Source: Termitomyces sp. T153
Lineage: Eukaryota > Basidiomycota > Agaricomycetes > Agaricales > Lyophyllaceae
NCBI GenBank assembly: GCA_018296165.2
Contig: JACKQL020000012.1
Span: 1,148,684-1,212,683, forward strand
Direction: 5' to 3'
Length of the DNA stretch: 64,000 nt
Below are positions 33,317-44,636 of this stretch, piece after piece; within the stretch, counting starts at the first letter, position 1; every line of letters begins with the position of its first letter. The notes beneath the pieces are model-generated. The model saw only the letters and a program-made list of their open reading frames with translations. It was not told the DNA's origin and searched no databases. The position numbers and the translations under genes were made by a program.

Positions 33317-33712
33317 CCTGCACGGCTACAAGGGATCAGGCCGGAAGTTGTTGCTAGGAGCGCACTTGCAATGGTCGTGATCTTAAAAAAGATGGAAAGG
33401 CCACTCGACAAAGGTCTATCACCGGTCTTTTCACAGGCCTTATATATGCGGCAGATCACAGGTTTGATATGAAGGTGATCGAATAAAGTTGAGAATTACG
33501 CTTGCTGGAACGATCTGATCAATACAGATCCGACGCGTACTGGGCACGCGTTTACAAGTTACTACGCGTTATCATCACATCTACTATCTAGCTCAACACG
33601 TGTTTGAGTAGGTACTCTGGTCGTCATAGTGCACGACCAGACATCCGACTGCGAGTGAAATGAGAACTATGAAGACGGGGTAAGTTGAGATAAAACTGAG
33701 AAGGTGTCAGAC
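33317..33712. promoter_or_regulatory. DDI1 upstream / ATG29 3' region
   Basis: 396 bp between the DDI1 start and the ATG29 stop (both minus strand). Contains several acgcgt boxes within 60 bp (cgacgcgta, gcacgcgtt, ctacgcgtt, about 33530-33570); acgcgt is the core of MluI-cell-cycle-box type elements, but function here is only a guess. Confidence 0.35.
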
Positions 33713-35000
33713 TCACATGCGCGAGCCCCCACTTCGAATGTTGGACATCAATGCGCTCTCCAGTGCTGACGTAGAGAGATCCGCATCTACGTATAGAAAA
33801 CACTAAGAATTAACACTCAGGATTGAGATATAACCCACCACTTAGATCACTAAAGCTGGAAGCCTCAGACCCATGACTACTGCTGTGTTCACTGCTCGTG
33901 CGATCGACCAGCGGCCTGAATCTCTGTCCAAGAGCATTCCGCGTGGAAAGTGCAGGAGGACTCGACGACTTGCTAACAGATATATGTCTCTGAATAGAAG
34001 TGTAAGGCTGTGATTCTGGAGGGGAGGAGGGTATATCAGGAATAGATCCCTGTGGTGAACTCGCACTCGAGAGACTATGGTGACTCGCGCTGACACTGCT
34101 GCTACTAGACGGCCCGTCTTGTCTGTAGCTGCCTGCTATCGACCCTTGTCCCGACCTACTATGATCTGGAGCTTTACCCTTGCTCCGGAGACGTGAAGAG
34201 CTCACGAGCCCCAGGCCTTCGTTTGTTATCATCTCCTGTAGCTTCTGAAGCTTGCGATCGAGAATTTCTTGCTCTTCAGCATCTCTATCCGCCTCTTCCT
34301 CCTTGCGCACCGCTTCCTCGTCAGAATCTGTGCCCTCTGAGGACGAGGGAGTTGTTGGGCGCAGACCTGAAGGCTGTGTTTTCTTTTGACCTTGGAGTGT
34401 TAATGTTGATGACGACATTGCCTTCCTGGGCTTAGGAGAGTTGTTTCCGAGCGAGTTTAGGCGCGCACGGATGCTAATTGGTGTTGTAGAAAGATGGCCC
34501 GATCGATCGCTGTTCAAAAGACGGTTTGCAGGACGTACTGCGGTAGGTGACTTTTCTATCGATGCTCCTGCGTCGAATGGGCGGCTTGGGGGCTGGCTCC
34601 CTACAGGGCTAAGCGCACCCTGAATGTCTTTCAAGCCACGGATTTCCTCCTGAAATCTGGCATTTACGCGATAGAGCAGGTACGGAAGTGGGACATCGAG
34701 ATGAGTGGCGAGTCCTTTCCCTGTCGCTCTTCGTGGAGTTACGATCTGCGTTCGAAAGGGCGAGACTTACAATCTGGACCTCCGGTATCATTCGAGCGTG
34801 AACGTTCGATATACTTCCACAATATGTCTGCCTTTTCAGAGTTCCACTCTATCTAAATGGCAAGATTTGTTTCTTGGTTACTTACGAAACGCGAGAAGTT
34901 AACGTACTGGAGGTGGGTCGACAAGAGCGTCGGTTTCAGGCCGGTCCCAAGGCAATCGAACCACAACTCGGACAGAAGTAGGTGTAGACATGGAAGGCAT
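33713..35000 (-). CDS. ATG29: Autophagy-related protein Atg29
   Basis: Scaffold subunit of the Atg17-Atg31-Atg29 complex at the phagophore assembly site. Four exons: 34908-35000, 34771-34852, 33839-34720, 33713-33786; 376 residues. The N-terminal Atg29 domain is visible across exons 1-3: VRVVVRLPWDRPETDALVDP, IEWNSEKADILWKYIERS, DWKGLATHLDVPLPYLLYR, NARFQEEIRG, the pattern of R-L-P-W-x-R-P...D-P-P...W...W...L...V-P-x-P-x-L-L. The remainder is Ser/Pro-rich and low complexity with an acidic/basic coiled segment (EEADRDAEEQEILDRKLQKL), consistent with the disordered regulatory tail of family members. It diverges from the IMPACT gene with only 151 bp between start codons. Confidence 0.85.
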
Positions 35001-35151
35001 AGAAGAGCAACGCCTTCGATAGCCAATAGACGGTGATAATCGATCAAGTATAATTGAAAGTTCAACTGTGGGTGTAAAGACTGAAGGGTATTGATCAAGA
35101 AGCCGGATGATTTGGAATTAACATGGTCCGGTCCGGTCCGCCGGACCTAAT
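35001..35151. promoter_or_regulatory. Compact bidirectional promoter ATG29 / IMPACT
   Basis: 151 bp separate divergent start codons. At 35125-35147 a run of ggtccg units ends in an exact palindrome, ggtccgccggacc. It must contain both core promoters and 5' UTRs. Confidence 0.5.
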
Positions 35152-36478
35152 ATGTTTTCTTCTTCATCCTCACAATCCTCAACGAATGAGGACAATGTTC
35201 TGGAACTGGCTGATTTCGTCCAAAAGTTATTCCAAAACCCAGAACAAGAAGCAGTCGCCTCTGAGATAGAAGGTGTGCTTCATTCCCCTTTTCCCCGCGA
35301 TTTCTGACTCGCCCTTCGACCAGTGCTTCAGTCGATCTATGGTGAAAACGCAGTGAAGCTATGGCATCCACCCCGGACGCAACAGGACAGGAAATCGAAT
35401 TATAAACAGACTGACAATACGATACGATACGAGGTTGAACTGAGGTGAGTTGGCAGCTTTTTAGTATCAACTGTGACAGAGACTTATATCCAGCCTCTCA
35501 TCACCCCATGAGGAAGTTACAGTACGAATCCTCGTCTCTCTTCCTGTAGCATATCCTGTATCCTCTCCACCTCAACTCCAACTTCTCTCTCGCTATGTAG
35601 GAGCGTTCGGCGCAGACTCTGGGCTATTTGGACGTATTCTGCGGACGTTCATATCCGTGGATGGAGTTGAGTGGACCCCTGATACTGTTTGTGTGTTTGA
35701 CGGACTGCAGAGCGTTGTTGAAAGATGCACTGTATGGTACGAAAATCGTCTGAGCATGGAGAAGGCCGGGGAGCTGCAGAGGGAGGATGCGAAGGAACAC
35801 TCAGGTCGACACACAGATATACCGCCAATCGAGGCTGAAAATCATCTATCGTCGCAGGATGCGATATCGATTGAACCCCTCATGAGCTCGTTACCAGAAG
35901 GTCTCGAGTTATTCATGACGGAACCTATCACGGATCGGAAAAGTGTCTTTGTCGGACGTGCATGTCGAATATCTCATCCTTCAGAGGTGGGCTCCAACTC
36001 CTTTCGATAATAGATCCTCTTTAGACATAATATTATTGCTAGGTTCCTCTGGTTCTGTCTCATCTGATGGCAGACCGCCGAATATCTCGTGCCGCACATC
36101 CTATCATCAACGCGTGGCGATGTCCGGTGGGCTCGGTTCTACACCAAGGTACGGTTCTTCTCATTGCACTAACATGATGTTTATATCGCGAAGACAATGA
36201 TGACGATGGAGAAACGGCTGCTGGCGGCCGTCTTGCCCACCTATTGCAGATTCTGGTAAGTCAAAAATGAAATGGCTTCTGCTCTTATCGTCACAATCAT
36301 CCGCATGCAGGAAGTCAACAATGTTCTGGTCATAGTTACCCGATATTTTGGTGGTATTCATCTTGGGCCAGATCGCTTCAAGCATATTAATCAAGCAGCA
36401 CGGAACGCGCTTGAAATAGGCGGATTCTTGGAGGTAGCTGAAAGTGCCAAAAAGACTGGACGTGGAAGGAAACATTGA
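35152..36478 (+). CDS. YIH1: IMPACT/Yih1 family protein (RWD plus UPF0029)
   Basis: Regulator of translation that competes with Gcn2 for Gcn1 under amino-acid stress (known for Yih1/IMPACT). Six exons: 35152-35272, 35324-35444, 35494-35986, 36043-36148, 36194-36255, 36311-36478; 356 residues. N-terminal RWD: EIEVLQSIYGENAVKLW, then YEVELSLSSPHEEVTVRILV and LPVAYPVSSPPQLQLLS. C-terminal Impact domain: DRKSVFVGRACRISHPSEV, AAHPIINAWRC, DNDDDGETAAGGRLAHLLQI and VLVIVTRYFGGIHLGPDRF, which are near-diagnostic. A longer than usual linker lies between them. All introns about 45-56 nt, GT-AG. Confidence 0.93.
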
Positions 36479-36743
36479 CTATTCATGTATTACTGCAAGT
36501 CATTACTATGTATAGATATCTATATGTGGAACTATTTACAACTTGTTTGAACGGGAGCAAAACACGACGCGTCGTTCATATAAGGTCACGTGTATAGGGA
36601 ACTGCGGTCTAACTTGGATTGACCGTGACCTCCATGAGCCACTTGTGGGCCGGATGCGAGCTCCATCCTGTCTCCGATTATCGCACCATCTTCCCTTGCC
36701 AAGGAACATCTATTTTGTCCGTCGCTCACTGACTTTTTTCAGA
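36479..36743. promoter_or_regulatory. Upstream region of the ALDH gene
   Basis: 265 bp containing the 3' end of IMPACT and the ALDH promoter. A pyrimidine-rich stretch (cactgacttttttcag) immediately precedes the ATG at 36744; it looks like a 3' splice site, so a 5' UTR intron is possible. Confidence 0.4.
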
Positions 36744-38974
36744 ATGGCAAGCACGCAAGCTGCAGCAGTGGGTGTTAAGCTACTCTACGCTGCCCCTGTC
36801 CTGACTTCGGCTGGTAGTTTGGGCTCAAAGACCCCACGCTGGTTAAATTTCAAGGCTTCATCGATGGCAAGTGGATTGACGCGAAAAATGGAGAGAAGAT
36901 CGCGGTGACTAGTGGGTGGACGTTGGTGTTGTTTCTAAGCTGAAGACTGACGACTAGGTCTTAGATCCTGCTACGAACGAGGAGCTGGGAACAGTTCCAG
37001 ACATGGGTTTGGCCGAGACCAAGGAGGCTATTGAGGCTGCTTCAAGAGCTTTTCCAGCATGGAGCAGGACAACAACGAAAGTCCGTTTGATGTTATCTCT
37101 TGCTCATCCTAATCACTCTGACAGCCTGCTTATAGCACCGCCATGACATCCTAATGAAATTCTACATGCTGATGAAGGAGCACCACGACGATTTGAGCCG
37201 TCTCATTGTGAGTCCCACGTAACTTGATTCTGACATCATCTGCTCACTCTCGTGGGTCACTCCACAGACCCTTGAGAATGGAAAGCCTCTTGCGGATGGC
37301 AAGGTTACTCATGAAGCCATTCTTATGACCGCATGACTGACATGTCCCTTCAGGGTGAAATGAGCTACAGCGCGTCTTTCATCGAGGTCAGATCAACCAT
37401 TTTGGAAGGGAAATTATGTTGATATCTTTTGTTCATTACAGTGGTTTGGTAAGCATTGTTCTCATGCCTTGCCAAGGTATTAAAGTTGAAATTATTGTGC
37501 AGCTGAGGAAGCCGTTAGGATTTATGGAGGTAAGACCCTGACATCACTCGCGAAATAGCTCACAACATCATTTGTTCACAGAACATGTCCCCTCTCCGAT
37601 TCCAAACTTTCGAAACATTGTAATAAAGCAGCCTCTTGGTCAATCACCCTTTCCTTGCTACTCTAGATTCATTCTCATTCTGTTTTGATATACAGGTGTC
37701 GTGTGAGTTCATTCTTGATGCACTCAAGTCATTCTGACTATCCCGAAGGTCTATCTTGACTCCATGGAACTTCCCTTCTGCAATGATTACCCGGAAACTT
37801 GGAGCTGCACTTGCTGCCGGATGCACTGCTGTCATTAAGCCACCGCCCGAAACGCCTTTCTCTGCTTTAGCATTAGCGGAAGTTCGTCAATGCTTATCTT
37901 TGTCCTCCAAGGCTTGATTGACGCGATACCCAGCTTGCTACACGAGCCGGTGTTCCTGATGGTGTCATCAACGTCGTTCCCACCTTCAAGAATGTCATTG
38001 AGGTTGGTAAGGAAATGTGCGAGAACAAAGTCGTCAGGAAAGTTACTTTCACTGGATCAACACCAGTAGCAAAACTCCTTTATGGTATGGCAGCGTCTAC
38101 CCTTAAGAAGTACGTCGTTTTTTTCCGTTGCATCGCTCACCTTCTCACAGTTTTCTTAGGGTTTCTATCGAAGCAGGTGGAAATGCGCCATTCATAGTAT
38201 TTGACGATGCTAATCTTCATGAAGCTGTGGATGGTGAGTGACTCGGTTGGAGACGTCGATGCTTACTGAACCATCGCTAGCTGCAATCCTTTGCAAATTC
38301 CGAAGTAGCGGTCAAACATGTGTTTGCGCGAATCGTATCTTCGTCCATTCTTCTGTATATGCCGAGTTTGCATCACGTCTCGCCGAGAAGGTATCACAAT
38401 TCAAGATTGGGAATGGTCTTGAGGAGGGAACGTAAGTTGTTATATAACACTGTCCTCTTTCTGAGTACATCGGCTCACGGCATAATTCAGTACCCACGGC
38501 CCTCTTATTCACGCCCGCGCCGTTGAGAAAGTCACTCGTCACGTCGAAGATGCTGTCGCAAAGAGTGCACAAATCCTCATCGGCGGCAAGAGCATCCCTA
38601 ACACATCCTTCTTTGAGCCCACCGTCCTCTCTGACGTGCCTCCCGATGCACAAATCCACAAAGAGGAAACCTTCGGTCCTCTTGCATCCCTCACTAAGTT
38701 CGAGACGGAGGATGAAGTCGTGAAGCTTGCTAATAGCACTGATGTTGGTCTTGCTGGGTACTTCTTCTCCCGGGACGTTGGTCGTGTGTGGCGTGTAGCT
38801 GAGAGGTTGGAAGTGGGCATGGTTGGTGCTAACACTGGTTTCATCAGTCAGGCTACTATTCCTTTCGGAGGTGTCAAGGAGAGTGGGATTGGACGAGAGG
38901 GTGGACATGGGATTGAGGAGTATATGTATAAGAAGTTGATTGCATTCGGCGGGTTGAGTCTGCAGGAGAAGTGA
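36744..38974 (+). CDS. Succinate-semialdehyde dehydrogenase-like aldehyde dehydrogenase, with two 7-nt microexons
   Basis: NAD(P)-dependent oxidation of an aldehyde (probably succinate semialdehyde of the GABA shunt) to the acid. Fifteen exons: 36744-36767, 36818-36904, 36958-37080, 37136-37207, 37268-37303, 37354-37386, 37442-37448, 37503-37529, 37582-37638, 37696-37702, 37749-37881, 37934-38109, 38160-38233, 38281-38431, 38491-38974; frame closes at 496 residues. Motifs: [46 protein letters not shown], catalytic Glu in [16 protein letters not shown], catalytic Cys in [40 protein letters not shown]-type features are GKPL..KGE and [10 protein letters not shown]. No clear mitochondrial presequence (starts MASTQAAA), so it may be cytosolic. 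Substrate is inferred. Confidence 0.9.
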
Positions 38975-39134
38975 TGGCACAACAAGACACTTAATTTGGA
39001 CTGTACAATGTAAAACCATGTTGTTGTTAGCCTTTGCTCGATGTAAATGTAGTTTGAAATTGACTATATCGTAGTGTACAAGTCCATAAGTGGGTAAGAC
39101 GGGTATTGGGTTGAATCAGTAAACACCGTCATTC

Positions 39135-40431
39135 TCAGAGCTTGGTCTGAGATGTGGATCTTTCTTCCTCCACCACATCATTGTAAAGTGTGCCAATGCC
39201 ATTGCTGAGCCAGACACTCATTTTGTCCCCATGTTTGAGGTATAATGGCGGGCTCTTAACGAAGCCGACTCCTTTGGGAGTTCCAGTGAGGATGATGGTT
39301 CCCGGTTCGAGCGTCGTGCCCTGAGACAAGAACGCGACGGTCCGACGCACACCAAATATTTGTTCTCTGCGTCGGCCATAAAATTATCCATGTAGTCGAT
39401 TATAGATGATAGAGACGTACGCGGTATTACCGTCCTGGAGTAAGCTTCCATTTACTGTCGCCTTCAATGAAACGCGTTGGGGATCTGGAATTAGACGAGA
39501 TGAGACCAGACATGGCCCGAAAGGATTAGTGTTGTCTGTAGAGAAGTTTGAACACAAGGCAGTTGCGTCTTTGACACCAGAGACTGACCAAATGATTTGG
39601 AGAAGCCCCATTGAGAGACGGCCATCTGATGTTTGCGAAAGGAGACCTAGAGGACGGGTCAATACTAAGATTGTTCGTATGCAAGGTGGAGGAAGCCTGA
39701 CGTCATTTGCACCGCTGTAAGCAAGAACATAGTCTAATGCATCTGCCTCGGAGACGTTCTTAGCGGCCCTTCCGATGACGATCACGAGCTCAACCTCGTA
39801 GTCTGGGTTATGGTCCTTGGGAGGTTGCGCCACTTTTGGGATGATAACAGGCGCCAAGGGTCCGATCAGGGACGTCACTGGTTTGTAGAACAGGACTGGG
39901 AAACTGGATGTGGATCATGCGATGTTGAAATGGAAGCAGAGAAATTGAGAAATCATGCGAAGAAATGGGATGTGCAACTCACTTTGGTTTTGGTAAACGT
40001 GCTTCTTCCTATCCAGGTTGGTCATTGAAAGAACTAGATCAAAAGTAGGAAAACCTACTGCATGATCGACGTAGTTGAGACCGAGGCAACGAACCAATTT
40101 GACTTCTTCTCTCGAAAGAGGTGTTAGAAGAGACTTGACTGTGAGCACTTTCGTCGTTACTTGTGCCGCCGGGTCGAGCGCAGATCCTGAAATCTCAAAG
40201 GCCTTGATAGGTTTCCTCTGGTAGGCGGCCAAGCCAACTAAAAATATGTCAGAGCTTCCAATGTTAGAATAAATAGCAAGCTACCATCGAGAGCCTCGTC
40301 GACTGGTTGACCAATATGTACACGGGACGTCTCATTCGCAACAAAACGAATGAGTCGGGTCCATTGCTGTCCACAACAATCAGAATTTATCTTTCATTTT
40401 TTGAGCTACTTACAATGCGAATGGGGGCCAT
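39135..40431 (-). CDS. Fumarylacetoacetate hydrolase (FAH) domain protein
   Basis: Metal-dependent FAH superfamily enzyme, closest in layout to FAHD1/FAHD2-type acylpyruvate hydrolases or oxaloacetate tautomerases. Eight exons: 40414-40431, 40285-40366, 40059-40237, 39983-40008, 39702-39903, 39589-39646, 39421-39535, 39135-39366; 303 residues. Motifs: WTRLIRFVANE, VRCLGLNYVDHA, LPKPNFPVLFYKP, metal-ligand E-x-E in PDYEVELVIVIG, GANDVSFR, QWGFSKSFDN, NPFGPCLV, FLSQGTTLEPGTIILTGTPK and GVGF. All the metal ligands expected (E, E, D) are visible. Two small exons (18 and 26 nt). It is divergent from the CDC14 gene, with 194 bp between starts. Exact substrate cannot be read from sequence. Confidence 0.88.
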
Positions 40432-40625
40432 GATGGGTATGAAGTTAGTAGAAAGAAGAATGCCTGGGAACACGCCTGGGAACACGAATGAACTGTAATT
40501 CCTTCCGGGCCGCGGCGCCAAAACCTTCGTGTCTCGATCACGTGGCAAGGAAACGCGTTCCCAAAACGGAATAAACATCTTCGCTTTTCTCGCTTGTGCT
40601 GCAACTTGAACCATCAACCCTGATC
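40432..40625. promoter_or_regulatory. Bidirectional promoter FAH protein / CDC14
   Basis: 194 bp between divergent start codons, GC-rich (gggccgcggcgcc near 40506) with cctgggaacacg repeated twice at 40461-40490. No TATA seen. Confidence 0.4.
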
Positions 40626-42326
40626 ATGACAGGTGACGACGCTCAGCTCAGGATGGAAAATCGCCTACAGGCCATGCGAGATACTTTGCAGGATGCGTTA
40701 GATGAGGTGCGTTACATGTGTTCTGCGGTGCTAACAAGCACTAACAGATTTTACGTTGTCATTGCGTGCAGTTGTCATCTGCCCGGACACCTTCTGAAGC
40801 CAAGACCCGTGCGCTACACCGAATAGAGCAATGCCTTGCCGCGGCCTGTATTTCGAAGGACTCTGCGGAGGAACTACTCAAATTTAACGCTCTGCAATAT
40901 ACTTTCCAATGTAATGGTGAGCGATGCTTTGAGCCTCCTCTTTCCATCGGAATGCTGACCGTATCAGTACCCCTACGTCTCATTTTGTGGATAAGTGCTT
41001 CAACATCTACACTAGAGGCCTTAACAAATAAGGGATCGATGGATCGTTTGAGTGTCTCCTAAAACACGTGTTGCGGTAACTCTGACCTGTGTTTACAGCC
41101 GAGAGAGAATCACTAGCATCCAAACTATCGTCCCAATTGGCTCTCTCGCTTTCATTGATTCAGGGCGTGTCTCTGAATCATTCTGCAAGTAAAGCCTTTC
41201 TAGGTCGGAAATATGCTCTCGAGGCATGTGCTCGTATATCGATGAGAATGATTGAGCTGATAACTGTTGCCTTATAGGTCCTTATTGACCTACTATTAGC
41301 TTCTCGTCACCTTCCCGCCTCTACGTTGCCCTCGGTCGATATACCGTCGCGTACTGCTGCCTCTGGGGCCCCTCCCTTGTCCTCCGTTGTTATTGACACG
41401 CTGTTGTGCATCCTTGTAGATGCCTCTACCGCACTTCGCGCGTTTGAGGATGCAAGTGGTACACAGGCCGTTGTTAAAATTCTGAAGAGGGCTGGGACGC
41501 CACGAGAAGTCAGGTAAATCGTTTGCAAACAGTAAGTAAATCTCATTCTCACATGATTTTCAGGATGAAGTGCTTGGAATTTCTCTATTTCTATCTTCTC
41601 GACGAAAACCCGACATCTTCAGAAGGAGCCGATATATTATCTCTGGTGCCGACATCACCTCCCACAGCACCAGCGACGCCGTCAAAACCTTCGAAACCTT
41701 ATCTCAACAGCAAACCTTTACGGCCATCATCATCGCGACTTGCCTCTGAATTCTCATTTTTGTCAAATAAGTCATCTGCCTCTACATCGAGCACTCCGAG
41801 ATCCACATCAGGCAGTTCATCGAATTCATTTTCCTCGACTTCGTCGAACGTGTCTAGTTCTACGGCACCTTCGTCGATCTCATCTTCTCCCGACAAACCA
41901 TCTGCAATCTTCACACCCAAGACGCCTCCTCGTTCCCCATCGCTTCCTCACAGACTGCCACATAAACTGCAACCGCGTTCTCTCATGATGCTAAGAAAGG
42001 AGGTTGAATATGAGCCCCAAAGCCCAAAGAAAGTACAACTTTCACGAGCAGGATCTGGTCTGTCGAGGCAGATCTCGACCAAAAGGATGTCCAGACTTCG
42101 GGTAGCCTCAGAGGATGACTATTGCAAGTTCAGTCAGGTCCCTGGGACACCCAGCCGTCAAGAACAAAATAGAACCACATTAGAAGACGAACCATCTAGG
42201 CCACAAGGCCACACAGAGAAGATAAGGACAACAGAAGAAAAGAAAGAGCTCCTTGGAACAATGTTGGGTAATGTCGACGCACTTGTCGAGGGAGTTAGGA
42301 AAGCGGGGATATGGGGATTGGGTTAG
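40626..42326 (+). CDS. CDC14: Cdc14-family septation initiation network protein
   Basis: Related to fission yeast Cdc14, the Sid1 kinase partner in the septation initiation network (not the Cdc14 phosphatase). Six exons: 40626-40706, 40772-40916, 40968-41045, 41099-41223, 41278-41513, 41564-42326; 475 residues. The N-terminal helical repeat-like region includes KTRALHRIEQCLAAACI, VPLRLILWISASTSTLEAL, FLGRKYALEVLIDLLLASR and KCLEFLYFYLLDE, the last being the most characteristic piece. The C-terminal half is Ser-rich and disordered. An in-frame Met at 40596 gives a 10-residue longer alternative. The intron after exon 4 begins GC (GAG|gcatgt ... ttatag), a GC-AG intron required by the frame and by the YALEVLIDL motif. 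Confidence 0.8.
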
Positions 42327-42407
42327 AGGTTCTCATGACACCAACATTGAATCAAGTATGATATGATTGTTCAGAGACAAATACCGTATATCGACCTCAC
42401 ATTAATT

Positions 42408-42957
42408 TCATGACCCTCCAATCTTTCCGATATTATCCACTGGTGGGGCACCCCATACCAGGGTTTTGTTTTTGGGATCCAGCATACGAGGAAACCTGTT
42501 GTCTAGATGTTGTAGAAGTCCTCGGTGCTGTGTAAACGTTGGCAAGGGGATGTTTGTGCTCTTCGCCGCTACCGGGTCCACTTGTATAGGTCGAACGACT
42601 GCAGCTGCTTGTACGGTTTCCTCCGCTTTTGATGCCTCACTCATAGTTCCCGTCTGTGCCATTGCCCGCGCCTCCTCATCCACATCGTCAAAAACGTCCT
42701 GTTTCACGGCACTAATGGAGTACGCCCATACGCCAAAGGCAAAAGCCCCGAGTGCAAGACCAGTCACCGCGTTCCTGACCCGATATGGGGCTCGAGCACG
42801 TTGGAGTCCGGGAGACATAGCCTATTGGAAATTTATCATTTGAAATCAATACTACACCTCTTGTCTGCTATCCATTTCGCCTACTTACCCCGGCCTTTGG
42901 TCGGTAGGATGCATTGACGGTCTTGCGGTCAATGTATTGCGAGGAACTTGACGACAT
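42408..42957 (-). CDS. COA3: Cytochrome c oxidase assembly factor 3 (Coa3)
   Basis: Inner-membrane factor that with Cox14 binds newly made Cox1. Two exons: 42889-42957 and 42408-42821; 160 residues. After an N-terminal SSSSSQYIDRKTVNASYRPK comes SPGLQRARAPYRVRNAVTGL, then one membrane helix (LALGAFAFGVWAYSISAV) and KQDVFDDVDEEA, the arrangement R-N-x-x-T-G-L...GV-Y-x-Y/S-x-x-x-V-K-Q-D-x-F-x-D-V/I of fungal Coa3/COX25. The C-terminal part (about 75 residues) extends beyond yeast Coa3 and is of unknown role. The start codon was chosen because its exon splices in frame with conserved sequence. Confidence 0.88.
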
Positions 42958-43478
42958 GGTCGCTGAAAATGGCTTAGAAAAGGGGGACACGTCACACGTG
43001 ATCGGGGTGAAGCGTTCATCGGATCGGCCAAGGCCGACGTTCTGTTACCACCACCAACGCTGACGAACCCGGGTTCGGGCACGGGTATTCGACCAAGGGG
43101 ACGAAATCTCAGCTATGTGCTAGTGCGAACTTACAAAAGACTGTGACTTCAGCACAATTGACTGATTCTCGTGAAGTCGCCGATCACCATTGAGCGCTGA
43201 GTGCTCAGCTCGAAGAATTGACTTTGCAAGCAGTTTGTATGGGCATGAGCGTTCTGGAATCCTTTGTATGGAACACCGCCACCAGTCACCGGTTGTACTG
43301 CGGTATCCGTTGTATGATTGCTGAGAACGTCATCACGACACAGGGAGTATAAATTCCAGGTAGGAACAGTAAGCTCCCTTTGAAACAGTCCTTTGTCTAC
43401 CTTTCCTGCTTTGCTCCAGTATCTGCTCTCTCCGTCGGTTCCTTACCTACAGTCTACTTACCACCATTAAGTTTCAAC
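42958..43478. promoter_or_regulatory. Intergenic between COA3 and small secreted protein gene
   Basis: 521 bp between divergent starts. The 100 bp before the + strand gene are pyrimidine-rich (ccttacctac...taccacc), as often seen at highly expressed fungal promoters; a tataaa at about 43348 lies 130 bp upstream of the ATG at 43479. Confidence 0.45.
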
Positions 43479-43916
43479 ATGTTCCGTTCTCTTGTCGTTT
43501 TAGCCGTCATTGCCGTCTCTACTGTCTCTGCTACGTAAGTTGCCTCAGTGCTGAATTGTTGAAACTTTCTCTAATCGATATCTCAGTAACTCTGGTGTCG
43601 TGTACGCCCACTATGATTCTTTGCCTAATATTATGGAATTAAGCTCGATGCACATCAGCGCTGGATTTCCTTCACCTGACCTCAGCAAAGTCAAGCTGGC
43701 TCAGCGTGCCCCAGCTCCGTAAGTCATGGACGCGCTTTTCCCTCCTCCAATTTCTCATTGACTTTCAGTGCGGATGGACCGTACATGTACGTTTTGGTTC
43801 ACTACAATCGAACTTTGCGAACTCCACTAAACCATGCTGTCAAGTGCTGGCTTTCCTGTTCCCCGCGTTTGAAGACAGACCGCCCCTTTTGTAGAGCAAT
43901 TACTCAATACTGTTGA
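43479..43916 (+). CDS. Small secreted protein, cysteine-containing C-terminus
   Basis: Predicted secreted protein. Signal peptide MFRSLVVLAVIAVSTVSA, cleavage expected after SA. Exons 43479-43534, 43587-43718, 43769-43916 close the frame at 111 residues with four Cys near the end (KCWLSC, FC, QYC). Exon 2 encodes SGVVYAHYDSL and MHISAGFPSPDL. Alternative: a donor gtacgt at about 43787 and acceptor tcaag about 56 nt downstream, the usual local intron length, would give a shorter product ending YIAGFPVPRV, echoing the AGFPSP motif of exon 2 and removing all Cys. No known family. A preceding TATA and pyrimidine tract suggest good expression. Role (effector-like, cell wall, or signalling) unknown. 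Confidence 0.65.
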
Positions 43917-44636
43917 TATTGTCATATCCATATTTGAAGCCTCTTCACCACTCAACGACCTTATCAATTTGCATCATAATTAAACCATAATTATTATGAA
44001 CCCTTGACATTGAGGTTTTACGAGTACTAGTGTAGCGATTTGTCTCAACAATTCAAGATGATAGATGGACAGACGAGACATTGAAATGATTAGGCAGATC
44101 AATTGTGGCGCTCTGCCTGCATCATCAAGTTCGCACATCTTAGAATACGATCTGTACAGTTTCATGGAACATGAAACTCAATTTACTTGCCATATTGCTC
44201 AAAGGATGTGGGTTTCCAAGTTTTGAAGTCAGGTTTGACTAAGTATGATTTCAAGTTTCAATACTTACCACATTAATGCTCGCCGAGTCAACTTGAAGTA
44301 TTGCTGGAAATCTAATATAATCTATGAAAGTTCTGAAGTATTTAATAAACTAGTATTGAGTGTGTTGAAGTCATAGTTTTACCAAACTGAAAAGTGAACA
44401 TCTGGGTCATGATACGGCCTTTCATCTGCTAAAAGCTGAAGAAGGCCAGAGGCAATGTCACACACACATAGCACAACAGGTAGATATCACAATAGTAACA
44501 TAGTAACAATTCCCGAAAGGAGCGGTGCTTCGCACGATGCACGTGGTGACTAATGGAGGCCATCTTTCAGTTCAACCACTAAATCGAACCACGCCCCTCA
44601 CTGCCCGGAGCCCGTGTCGTAATTGCACCTTGTGCA
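43917..44636. other. Intergenic, no gene seen
   Basis: 720 bp, AT-rich, with 3' sequence of the secreted protein gene and the SPC19 promoter. tcatgg/catgaaac inverted motifs near 44155-44170; nothing else supported. Confidence 0.5.

Noticed and set aside
36768..36908. Continuous 121-codon reading of the ALDH first exon (36543-36908)
   Set aside because: It reads the conserved [12 protein letters not shown] segment in the wrong frame. A 50-nt intron (36768-36817) gives the family sequence.
39406..39720. + strand 104-codon frame
   Set aside because: Shadow of exons 5-7 of the FAH-domain gene on the opposite strand, where family motifs and splice sites are clear.
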